Assembly: GCF_963675165.1 (NCBI RefSeq)
Contig: NC_087393.1
Location: 2,733,502 to 2,797,501, forward strand
Length of the DNA: 64,000 bases
Direction: 5' to 3'
Source: Halichondria panicea
Taxonomy: Eukaryota > Porifera > Demospongiae > Suberitida > Halichondriidae
Of the stretch, positions 1 through 10,651 are shown one piece after another. The notes under the pieces were generated by a model. It was given only the letters and a program-made list of their open reading frames with translations. It was not told the origin of the DNA and made no database searches. Both the position numbers and the translations under genes were made by a program. The number at the start of each line of letters is the position of its first letter. The first letter of the stretch is position 1.

Positions 1-1
1 C

Positions 2-3000
2 ATTCAACCTCTTCGAGAAGCTCTTCACAAAGTTAAACGCGAAGAGCAATTCCTTTATAAAAATGTTTCTATTGAGAGTTGCTCAGCAGTCGATTTAAGC
101 AATGAGGATGTCATATGTAGACTGAAGTTCTCTACAACGAGGCAAGTTAAATGGCAATATTCTAAAAGGCTTACTTACGGTAGCCTGTTGTGCTTGTCTG
201 ATGATGACTTTGGTACAGTAATTTTTGCTACTGTTTCAGAAAGAGATATTGATGACTTAAAAAACAACTGTGTAGAAGTGAAACTCATTGGAAAAGCTGC
301 AGAAGACCCCAAGTATGTTTCCCCATCAAAAGAGTACAAAATGTTTGAGTCACCATGTTACTTTGAGGCATATGCTCCAATTATTCGCACACTTTGCTCT
401 CTACGTGAGAACCTGAAGAAACTGCCGTTTAAAGACTATATTGTGAGGTGTAAAACTGACATTAAAAAACCTCTATACCTAGAAGAAAATCAGGATGCTA
501 CGTTTAGTCTGTGTGGTGTAATTTGTTCTTGTGACCCACTAAAGTGTGAGCATGACTCTTATTCTGTTGAGGACATTGAACAAGCTAAACTCAATAAATC
601 CAGTATTGTATCTACAAATTTATCCCAGTCAAAAGCTCTTTGCACAGCTCTCACAAGAGAGCTAGTGTTGATTCAAGGACCACCAGGCACTGGTAAAACC
701 TATGTCGGATTGAAAATTGTACAATCTCTTTTGATAAACAAATCACTGTGGAATCCAGGTAAAGGGCCCATTATGATTGTCTGCTACACAAATCATGCTC
801 TGGATCAATTTTTAGAGGGCCTTCTTCATTTAAAAGATCTCGAGGGAACTTTGGAAATTAGAAGAGTTGGTGGCCGCTCAAAAAGTAAAACTTTGGAGCC
901 TTACAACATCAAAAAATTTGTGAATTTGGCCAAGAAAAATAAAGGAATCCGTTTCACAACAAAAAACTTTTTACGCAATGTACAAAACAGACTTAAGCAT
1001 CTTACAGATTTTCTTAATGGTAGAAATCCATCGATAAGTTCTGTTTCTATGTATAGTTTCTTCTTAAGTGAAGCTATTATTGAGGAACTTAGATGGCACT
1101 GTGATATCTATGAAATGGTTGTACCTGTATTGTCACAACTAGTGCCTAAAAAGACTGAAAAAAACCCTTTTCATGATTACATTAAGGCAGAGAGACATTT
1201 ATCATTTGACGATGACCGAGAATATACAATATTTGAAGAGAAGTCGCTAAAACAATTTGTCTCTTTCTTCAAAAAAGTTGCTTCAATGAGTAACAAAGAA
1301 GCTACTGAGTGTTTGGAGCAATTAGCTGAAGATGGATGGTTACCTTATGATGTGCATCTTAGACTGTTCAAATATTGTTTGGACAAGTTAAAGCATGCCT
1401 GGCAAAGAGAAGCTGAACACACAGCACAAGAGAATGCTGAGAATGACAAGCGTATACAGTTGATTAGAGTAAACTGCTTGCAAGAAGCAGATGTAATCGG
1501 TGTAACTATCAATGGAGCGGCAAAATATAAGGCAGCCTTAACTCAAGTTAAGTCTAAGATTTGTGTCATTGAAGAAGCTGGAGAGGTTATGGAACCACAT
1601 GTCATAACCACCCTCACGCCACACACACAACATCTGATACTCATTGGTGATCACAAGCAACTGCGACCAAAAACTAACTCTGATGTAATTGGTCGAGAGT
1701 ACAAACTGAATATATCTATGTTTGAGCGCCTCGTCAATAATGACTTCCCTGTTGAAACGCTCAAAATCCAGCATCGAATGAGACCCGAGATTTCACGTCT
1801 GGTGTCAACACATATTTATGATGGCTGTGTAGAAGATAGTGAAACCGTTCAGAGTTACGAAGATGTCAGTGGAATGTTGCATAACATGTACTTCGTTGAC
1901 CACCATCAATATGAAAGCCGAGATGAAGATAACACTAGTCCATTTAACACTCATGAAGCAGCTTTTGTTGTATACTTAACAAGATATTTGATTCAGAACG
2001 GCAATAAACCAGAGGAGATTACAATAATAACACCCTATCTTGGTCAACTAAGAGAAATCAAACAGCAGAGTAATAAACTTGATGTTGAAGTAAATGTAAG
2101 CACAGTTGACAATTTCCAAGGTGAGGAGAATGACATAATTCTGCTCTCTCTGGTTCGAAATAATAAAGAAGACGATCTTGGCTTCACAAGATTCAAAAAC
2201 AGAGTTTGTGTTGCCATGTCACGTGCAAAAAAAGGTTTCTACTGTATTGGAAGCTTTTCTACTTTCAGAAAGAAATCGAAATTGTGGGAATCGATCTCAA
2301 GTGATCTAGAACAAGAAGACCGTCTCAGTGAAGCCCTTCCACTCAGGTGTGTCTCTCACAAGAATGTAACTCATATATCCAGTGCCGATGATTTTAATAA
2401 AATTGAAGCAGGTGGATGTAGAGAACTGTGCAAGGCTCGTCACTCGATTTGTAACCATGTTTGCGATAGATCATGTCATCCAGATGACCAAATGCACGAA
2501 CGGCATTGCACCCAACCTTGTCCTAAGAAGTGTGACAAAGATTTGCATCGGTGTGAAAGTAAATGTGGGTTAATTTGTCCTCCTTGTAAACAACCTATGA
2601 AAAAGAAAATTCCCATGTGTGGTCACGACCAGCAAGTTCCATGTAACATTGAAGCTAGGGAATTCTCATGTACTATGGACTGTATGAAAACTCTGTCTTG
2701 TGGTCACCGTTGTAAACTAAAATGCGGACAAGATTGTTCTAGTAAACGGTGTAAGTTTTTCGTTACCAAGCAATGGCCTTGTGGCCATGAAGCACAAAGA
2801 GAGTGTCACGAAACTGAGTTAAACTATTCACTAAATTGCAAATTTCGTTGTGACACAGTCCTAGCATGTGGCCATAAATGCACCAGAACATGTGGAGTAT
2901 GTCGTCAAGGGCGACTACATATGCCGTGTAAGGATAAATGCTCAAGAAATCTTTTTTGTGGTCATCCCTGTTCGGTATCATGTGCAAACAACTGCCCACC

Positions 3001-4369
3001 TTGTATGAAAGAGTGTGTTTTCAAATGTTCACATGCTCCCTGTGGGCACAAATGCTTTAAACAATGCAAACCGTGCCCTCATCGCTGTGAATGGAAATGT
3101 AAGCATTTTCAATGCACAAAAAATTGCGGAGAGCTATGTGAAAAGAAAAGGTGCTCAGAACCATGTAAAAAGAAACTGAAGTGTAGTCACCATTGCATTG
3201 GTCTGTGTGGTGAGCCTTGTCCAGCTGTGTGTAGAGTATGTAATAAGGACTCTGACACATTTGAAGTATTCTTTGGTGAAGAAGATAATCCAGATTCCCG
3301 CTTTGTTGAGCTGAAAGATTGTAAACATGTGATAGAGGCTACGTCAATGGATAGGTGGATGGATAGTGGTGATGATGATGCAAATGTTAGTATTATGTGG
3401 AAGAAGTGTCCAAAGTGTAGTGTACAAGTGATTTCCACCCTACGTTATGCTAATCAAGCCAAACAAGTGCTAGCAGATATGAATCGTGCTAAAGAAAAGC
3501 TATCTTGTACATTATCGAGGTCTGATAGACACGAGTACTATAGACGTGCCCAAGAACTCAGTGTCTCTGTATACAGTTCACTCAGGCGCTCTACTATTCG
3601 GAGATCATTGATAGATAAGTTTAGTGCCCGGTGTGAACGATTCAAACGTGTTGATATAAAGCATAATGATGCTTTACTAATAGACTTCCTTGTTCTTTTC
3701 CAGTCCTTACATCAGTCTCTCCTAACACTTAAAACGCTTGATGATATTATAGATAGTAAAACAATAGACATCGTGATTGAAATTAAATGGCTTCAATCAC
3801 AGACAATTGATTTCTTGAATTGGCTGGTGGAATGCTTAAATCGTGATCATTTTACTGATCAAGTACGACAAGATTCCGAAAATGAAAGCAGGCGTATTTT
3901 CCTTCTAGGTCAGTTGTATTGCCTCAGATATAATGCCAAGAAATTACGTGATGCAAAATTATCTGAATCTGAAAATGCTGTGTTGCACAGCTTCAGACGA
4001 TACGAATGTTTTGGATGTCAACCAGCTGTCACTGTCACCGAAGATATTCTACAACAAGCGCTGGCTGAAATGCATCAAATTTCAAACAAATTGGCTATGC
4101 CTTTGCCTAAAGAAGAGCGAACAATGATAATCAAAGCATTGGGTACCAAACGTGGTTCTTGGTATAAATGTCAGAACGGACACTTTTATCAGATTGGACA
4201 ATGCGGAGGAGCAATGGAAACATCAAAATGTCCAGAGTGCTCAGCAGTTATTGGAGGACAAAGTCACACACTTGCCTCTGGCAATCAGCATGCTGGAGAG
4301 TTTGATGATTCTTCACATGCTGCGTGGTCTGAGGGTGCCAACTTAGCAAACTATGAAGGCTTCAACTAG
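2..4369 (+). CDS. ZNFX1: ZNFX1-type SF1 helicase with NFX1 zinc fingers and RZ finger (5' partial)
   Basis: The frame is open from base 2 to the stop at 4369 (1455 residues) with no intron, so the gene enters the window from the left. The first ATG-like codon inside the window is not its start. ZNFX1 is an RNA-binding helicase; in mammals it acts as an antiviral dsRNA sensor and in worms in small-RNA inheritance. Seen: Walker A GPPGTGK (residue about 226), motif II as EEAGE (about 524), GDHKQLRP, QHRMRPEI, DNFQGEE and VAMSRAKK, which together give a complete SF1 core. A long Cys/His-rich array of NFX1-type fingers follows at about 800-1080. A C-terminal RZ-type finger (CxNGH...CGGAM...CPEC) lies at about 1390-1420, the signature shared with RNF213. 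Mammalian ZNFX1 is about 1900 residues, so roughly 450 N-terminal residues lie outside. The architecture is diagnostic; one-to-one orthology is inferred. Confidence 0.95.
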   Translation: MQPLREALHKVKREEQFLYKNVSIESCSAVDLSNEDVICRLKFSTTRQVKWQYSKRLTYGSLLCLSDDDFGTVIFATVSERDIDDLKNNCVEVKLIGKAAEDPKYVSPSKEYKMFESPCYFEAYAPIIRTLCSLRENLKKLPFKDYIVRCKTDIKKPLYLEENQDATFSLCGVICSCDPLKCEHDSYSVEDIEQAKLNKSSIVSTNLSQSKALCTALTRELVLIQGPPGTGKTYVGLKIVQSLLINKSLWNPGKGPIMIVCYTNHALDQFLEGLLHLKDLEGTLEIRRVGGRSKSKTLEPYNIKKFVNLAKKNKGIRFTTKNFLRNVQNRLKHLTDFLNGRNPSISSVSMYSFFLSEAIIEELRWHCDIYEMVVPVLSQLVPKKTEKNPFHDYIKAERHLSFDDDREYTIFEEKSLKQFVSFFKKVASMSNKEATECLEQLAEDGWLPYDVHLRLFKYCLDKLKHAWQREAEHTAQENAENDKRIQLIRVNCLQEADVIGVTINGAAKYKAALTQVKSKICVIEEAGEVMEPHVITTLTPHTQHLILIGDHKQLRPKTNSDVIGREYKLNISMFERLVNNDFPVETLKIQHRMRPEISRLVSTHIYDGCVEDSETVQSYEDVSGMLHNMYFVDHHQYESRDEDNTSPFNTHEAAFVVYLTRYLIQNGNKPEEITIITPYLGQLREIKQQSNKLDVEVNVSTVDNFQGEENDIILLSLVRNNKEDDLGFTRFKNRVCVAMSRAKKGFYCIGSFSTFRKKSKLWESISSDLEQEDRLSEALPLRCVSHKNVTHISSADDFNKIEAGGCRELCKARHSICNHVCDRSCHPDDQMHERHCTQPCPKKCDKDLHRCESKCGLICPPCKQPMKKKIPMCGHDQQVPCNIEAREFSCTMDCMKTLSCGHRCKLKCGQDCSSKRCKFFVTKQWPCGHEAQRECHETELNYSLNCKFRCDTVLACGHKCTRTCGVCRQGRLHMPCKDKCSRNLFCGHPCSVSCANNCPPCMKECVFKCSHAPCGHKCFKQCKPCPHRCEWKCKHFQCTKNCGELCEKKRCSEPCKKKLKCSHHCIGLCGEPCPAVCRVCNKDSDTFEVFFGEEDNPDSRFVELKDCKHVIEATSMDRWMDSGDDDANVSIMWKKCPKCSVQVISTLRYANQAKQVLADMNRAKEKLSCTLSRSDRHEYYRRAQELSVSVYSSLRRSTIRRSLIDKFSARCERFKRVDIKHNDALLIDFLVLFQSLHQSLLTLKTLDDIIDSKTIDIVIEIKWLQSQTIDFLNWLVECLNRDHFTDQVRQDSENESRRIFLLGQLYCLRYNAKKLRDAKLSESENAVLHSFRRYECFGCQPAVTVTEDILQQALAEMHQISNKLAMPLPKEERTMIIKALGTKRGSWYKCQNGHFYQIGQCGGAMETSKCPECSAVIGGQSHTLASGNQHAGEFDDSSHAAWSEGANLANYEGFN

Positions 4370-6570
4370 TTAAGGCCAATCAGGCTTACCAATCATTGTT
4401 GCGTTCACAGTAATTTAAACCCACAATGCACATTACAATCATTATTTCACTTAGAGAATCACAACTAAATACACTCTATGTCAATTTCCACTGTTCATTT
4501 TTTTATGTTAGTATACTAAATCACTTTTATGCATGTACATGTACATGCATCATTCTGTTTACACCATTGCCTGATTTCGTAAACTTCTTTCAACGATGGA
4601 AAGAAAATCTTCACAATTGCCAGAAGTCTGTTCAGAAAATGTTTCAGAATATCAGAGAAAAATTTTTAACCCATCTCCTCGAAAATTAAAGAGATTCGTC
4701 AAATAATGAGCAGCCGACAGTGACTGTTAAACCAATATTATTGGTGAAGCTGGATCCAAATAAAGACTATTAATTTTTTGCGGAATCTATACAGATCGAA
4801 GCTGATTGTTAACATACTATAGGGTGATGAGAAGAGACGGACAATTGTACCAGTCTACGTGTTGTATGAGAGTGAGACTCGTGCAGTTCACCGGCTTGTT
4901 TTCACACAGTAGAACGTTTGCCTCAACTCCAGCACTATGAAAACGTGCAGAGTAGAATTATTTTCATGCAGTTTTTCTGTTGGTGCCCAGTGGACTGCTG
5001 CAATGTGACAATAACACTCAACATTGAATGCTTGAAATTGGAAAGTTCAAACTGGTTCGATACACCATGCAGGATCAGCAGAGAATAGATCCACACATGG
5101 AATCATTATCAAGGAGTTTTCCAAAGTTTTAGAATTGCACATCACTGCTGTGCAGTGCTCAATACTAATGGTGATCATAAGCGTGCAAGGTGCAACCCAG
5201 ACTTATAAACGATTGCTCACAAAAAGTTCGAATGTAACACGTACAGGAGCGTACACATGCAGCACCAAATGAAATGTCCTGTATTGTTTCGAAACTACAG
5301 TGCAATTCAACAAATCAAGTGACAACTACTCTATAGGCTATAATAAGTCCGTACAGAGACGGACTTTTCATTATGTTTGCTCAGGAATGTGAACAACTCA
5401 GAATAAGGGGAGGTCCCAACGTCTAAAATTGACTTCCACTCATGATCAAGTACGAGAATAAAATTAATACCTGTCCGACCTTCAACTGTTGGCAATTTAT
5501 AACAATTAAAGGCTTGCCTGTGACTGGAAATGCCTGCCTTGCGATGAAATCGAGGATAAGAAAGCAAGGAGTAATTTATATTCTCAGACATTGCAAGTTT
5601 TAGAGAGCAACGTCTCTTATCTGAAAATCCACTGATCAAAATGCCTATAATGCTTGGATAGAAAGCGTATCACTATTTTGGTGAGCGAGCGTGCCTGTTT
5701 TTGTATCTGCTGTGACAAGTAGCTTCCAGGAAACACGAGACACTGCATGCATGGTCTATCACATGATATGCAAGTACATGTAGACGAAATATCAATAGAT
5801 CTAGTTTAACAATTCCACGTGCCACTTCAAAAATTCACAAAATGAAACTCTAATTGGCACTCACTGGGTGTGAAGTTAATTCTGATGATCGAGATGCTGT
5901 GAGTGTAATGTACGATTATTACATGCACATGACACCCGTATATAAATAGCTCATACAAGTTAGCTTTACAACTGCATTATGTACATAATTAGTGTTTTTT
6001 TCAAATAGTAATTAGCCTACATGAAGAAAATTAAATATGTATTAAATTCTTTGCTTTGCTTCTCCACAATACATGTAACACATTATCATAATTATACCTT
6101 TTATATAATTTTTAAATTTGACTCCTATAATGCCATTATGCATAATTATGGTGTTATTTTTGTGTTGAGTTCGACCTTCATAAAGTTGTCATAACTTTGA
6201 CAAATTCAAGTCTCATACCATTGGATTCAAAGCGCTTCTATCTATATATGCTGTAGAGCTGCATCATGGTAAGCTCCAACCAGCTAAAAATTAGCTTTTT
6301 CCATGTAGAAGTCCCAGGCACCACATAAAGCATAAATGAAGCCATAATTGACCACATATAACTTCCGGGGCCGAACTCAACGCAAATAGACTTTAGATGT
6401 GTGTAATGTATATATAATTATATGATAATGTTATTTCCAACAAATTATAAAATTGATTTATATAATTGACATAATTATAGTCTTCATGCTTCACAAACAG
6501 AACGACAAACAATTTAGAGAAATAAAAAATAAAATTTCGTAATAATAAATTATTGTCATGATCTGCATGC
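4370..6570. other. Intergenic region between convergent ZNFX1 and PITP genes
   Basis: The two genes face each other, so this 2.2 kb holds only 3' flanks. It is AT-rich with many TATAATTATA tracts. Open frames up to about 100 codons occur (for example 5331-5639 on the minus strand) but show no family match or splice context. A short stem-loop (AAGTCCGT, 6-base loop, ACGGACTT) is at about 5345-5366. I see no RNA gene. Confidence 0.6.
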
Positions 6571-9500
6571 TTATGAAGCTTCTTGTGTGTTCAATCCATG
6601 AACAACTCTTGCATTTGTTTGTTGTTGAAGCTCATCCTCATATTTCCGAACATCTTCCAATGTCATTCCTGCAGTATTATTATATTCCACAGGATAGCTT
6701 AGACCCTTGTGATACAACATAATTATGCATGACATTGTACTGTGCATTATGTACATTTTGTCATGTAGTACACATTTTATATAGATTTACGTTAAGGGCT
6801 ATAATTATTTGAGTAATTTGCACCCACTAAAATTAATTTGGTGCTATAAAGTTAATGTATAACTGCTAGCTACCACTGGGGAAAGAGTTTTTTCCAGTGT
6901 CTAAAAGTTGAGGGCCATCCACATGCAATGTATTTCCGTGATACTATAATTATAATTGTAGTGAACCTTGAACTCTGCTAACCGCTTCTATAGACAGGGA
7001 TAAGGGAGCTATAATTACATACAGGTAGCAAAATTAATGCACTTATGATATCTGTGTGTATTAGCAATAGCTGGTAGTTTTATGCTATGTCAGCTATGAC
7101 ACATCCACCGAAGCATCAGCACCTGCGGTGCTTTCCTTATTAATATAAGTAGCGAGATGGCCGTTGAAGTTGTTGCGAATAATTAATCCGGTACATAATT
7201 CGCATAATCAACATTATAGAACACAGAACTTACCAAACCATTCATCCATCCAAATGAATGCTTGCTTGTGCCCCCTGATCAAGATATCTCTAATTGCCTG
7301 CAGGAGGGAATTGAAGATCCTCTTACACTCTCAATTTGCCATCAAAATTCAAAATCATTTCTTATACTCAAGGATTGGTTACTTTACACGCAATAGAGTT
7401 TACTATTAAATTTTCCTTTCACTACTAATAATTATCCAGAGAAGGACTTTTTGCTGTTTTTGACCCAACCCTACTATTAGCACTTACTGTGCTAATGATA
7501 AGCACGAGTGTATTTACAAACATGACTTGTACACTCACTCTATGCACTGACGATTCCACCTTGCTTTGTAGTCCCCACACTTCAAAGAATACCTTCACCA
7601 CTTTATATGAGCACATAATGGGTTGCGTTGTGTCCTGTTTATCGATGATATAAAATAAAACACCAACTGAGTGAGAAAGTTAGCTTTTCGCACCAGTTAC
7701 ATGTACATGTATATAAAACCAACGTACGTACTGCGCTAATACAGTATTTATAAATAAATCAACAGCCCTTCTATGTTCAAACACACCAGTTCCGAATGAT
7801 CCGTGTTTAATCATAGATAATGGAAAGAGGGATTGGAAACGAAGCAACCTCGAACTACCATCTGTGTATGTTGCCTACTACAACACGGAAATAAAAACCA
7901 GGCTAGGAGACGAACGATAGTCTTACTGTCAGTATAGCAATCCTGCTGCTTAAGAAACTAAATATAATGTGCACTTCCATGAGGTTAGGCAATGTACCTA
8001 CATAATAAGTAAATAAGTACATAATTATAGTTACAAAATTATTAAATATGGCGCAATATTAGTGCCAAAATTAGAGTAGATACGTATTTGTATCTAGGGG
8101 GGTACTCTTTGTAAACTGGTATAGAAAATAAACATTCAGGGGTACACTTTTTAGTGTAGACTATCACTTGGGGGTACTCTTATCAGTTTAGGTACACAAA
8201 TAATTCTTTTGAGGGTACCTGCTCTTCCATATTATAATGACCTGAAGAGTACCCTCAAATATATTTTCCATACTGAACTAAAAAGAGTACCCTCAAATAA
8301 TTTCTAAGGTTAAAGTTCACGTACTTTAACCTCTACTTGTATTTCTATTTAGAGCGCATTAGACTTTGAGTACCGTTTAATAATAATTATTATAACTGAT
8401 AAAAGCACCATAATTATAATTTTTTTTATCTAGTCTCATAATAAACATCAAATTTTGGTAGTCCCCTAGAACACTTATTGTAATCAATCATAAGGGATCT
8501 GATGAAGGCCTTCCCACTTCTTCAGAAGCTAAGGTAGGTGTACAAAATCTGCTCGCAACTGTATGGTCTTGCCACCAGCATGTCCTCTAAAGATAGCGTG
8601 TGCTACATAGCCCAGGGCTTCTGCCTCTGTTTGACTCAACGAGCCATCAACAATATCAGTCAACAGTTCTCTATAAATCAGCTATCAGCAGCTTCCAGCG
8701 TAGTTACACCAGACTTCCAAGGGACTGTTCAATAACCATATTAAAAGATTCACAATTCTAAGGGGCACTCTAAATAGAAATACAAGCCACACCTCTAAGT
8801 AGAGGTTAAAGTGCGTGTACTTTAACCTTAGAAATTATTTGGGGGTACTCTTTTTATTTGGGGGTACTCTTTTTATTTGGGTATACTCTTTTTATTTGAG
8901 GGTACTCTTTTTAGTTCAGTACTCTTCAGGTCATTATAATATGGAAGAGTAGGTACCCTCAAAAGAATTATTTGTGTACCTAAACTGATAAGAGTACCCC
9001 CAAGTGATAGTCTACACTAAAAAGTGTACCCCTGAATGTTTATTTTCTATATCAGTTTACAAAAAGAGTACCCCCTAGATACAAATACGTATATACTCTA
9101 ATTTTGGCACTGATATTGCGCCATAGTTAATTGCTGTCAATACATACTCACTCTCCAACCCTCCATTAGAGGACCTCTGCCTGTCTTCGTAGACTGGAAC
9201 TTTGTGCAGTCCTGGGTGGAACGTTGAAAAATATATCAGTACACCACTTAGTTGTTCTAATAAGACTAATAATTAATCGTATGATGGGCTATTAGTCGTA
9301 CAGCAGTTAATCCCGTATCAGTAATTGCGTGTCGTCAAGCGAGTAATTGCACATTGCCAAGCGAGTAATTGCACATTGCCAAGCGAGTAATTGCACGTCG
9401 AGACACAGTAAGAGCCCATGTGTAATGGATCAGCAGTACTGAAAATTACCTGTTTTTCATCATACTCTCCACTGGATAGTTGATCAAAAGCAATGTCGAC

Positions 9501-10616
9501 ATAATCCACCTGCCTTAATGCAAGCATCTCCTCATTTAAGTCCACTGCCTGTATATGGGAGTAAGTACGAGTGTATGTAATGAATGTGTCGGCTATGAAA
9601 TATTCCAGCAACTCACATTGTCAGAGGATCCATTGTTGTTCTCGTAATTTGTCTCAATCTCAATCAAGAATTTGGGAACAAAGGAGCACTGTGACATTAC
9701 AAACATGAGCATACATGTAAATCATAAGAAGGATTGTAATTGCCAAGCAAACGAGTGTTGCAAGCGTGCGCTTGCTAATGCCTCTCGCCATGTTATGCTT
9801 TCGCTCAAAAAGTATTAGTGTTATAGTAGTTTCTATAATTAAAGTTAGCTTCTCTATATAAACTCACTGAGAAGAAAAGACTTATTTACATGCATCTATT
9901 GTTGTTATCCATCGTATAAAACCTCGATTTAAAGTGACACTTGGCATTTCGCCCATATAGCACCATATAACTTCATTTTTTTGTACTTTACTTTTGCAAA
10001 ACATAATTATAAAAGTGTCGCTTTAAATAGAGTTTTTACGGTATTGTATTATGTGGCTTACCAGGACCTCAAGAAAGAAGAAAATCGATTCTTCCAGGAT
10101 TTGGAGTTCAGTGTATATAATGAGAAGAAAAGACTTGTGTAGATGTATATTGTTATCTAGATCTATATTGTTATATGGTAGTGTTTTGTGGCTTACCAGG
10201 TCCTCAAGATTCTGCCAGGAGGATCTGGATCTTGGATATTATTTTCTTACGCGTGGGGAATGAGCGCGCATGTGCATTACATCCACAGGAATAATTAAAG
10301 GGTGTGTCCAAAGACATCAATTTCACAAATGGCTACTAATGCTAGCTGTTTTAACAGATATTTTTTTACTCTTGTAGCTAACAAAAAGCTAGCGCTTTAG
10401 TGCATATGTTGAATAGAAAGTTTGTGCGAACAGATGATGCTATGAAAGATTCTGAAGAGACTGCAACAGCCTTCAATGTGAGTCAAACTAGCCATAACTC
10501 GAGAAAGAAGCTTTAGTTTGCTAATCCACGAATCAAAATCCAAGAGAACGTGGCTAGAAGCCTATAGAAGCTGTTAGTTTTCGTCGCATTGCAACTGTTG
10601 AGCAGTTATAGCTGGA

Positions 10617-10651
<35 letters not shown>

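Noticed and set aside
5331-5639. 102-codon minus-strand frame between ZNFX1 and PITP
   Set aside because: No recognisable domain, composition like flanking DNA, no splice partners seen.
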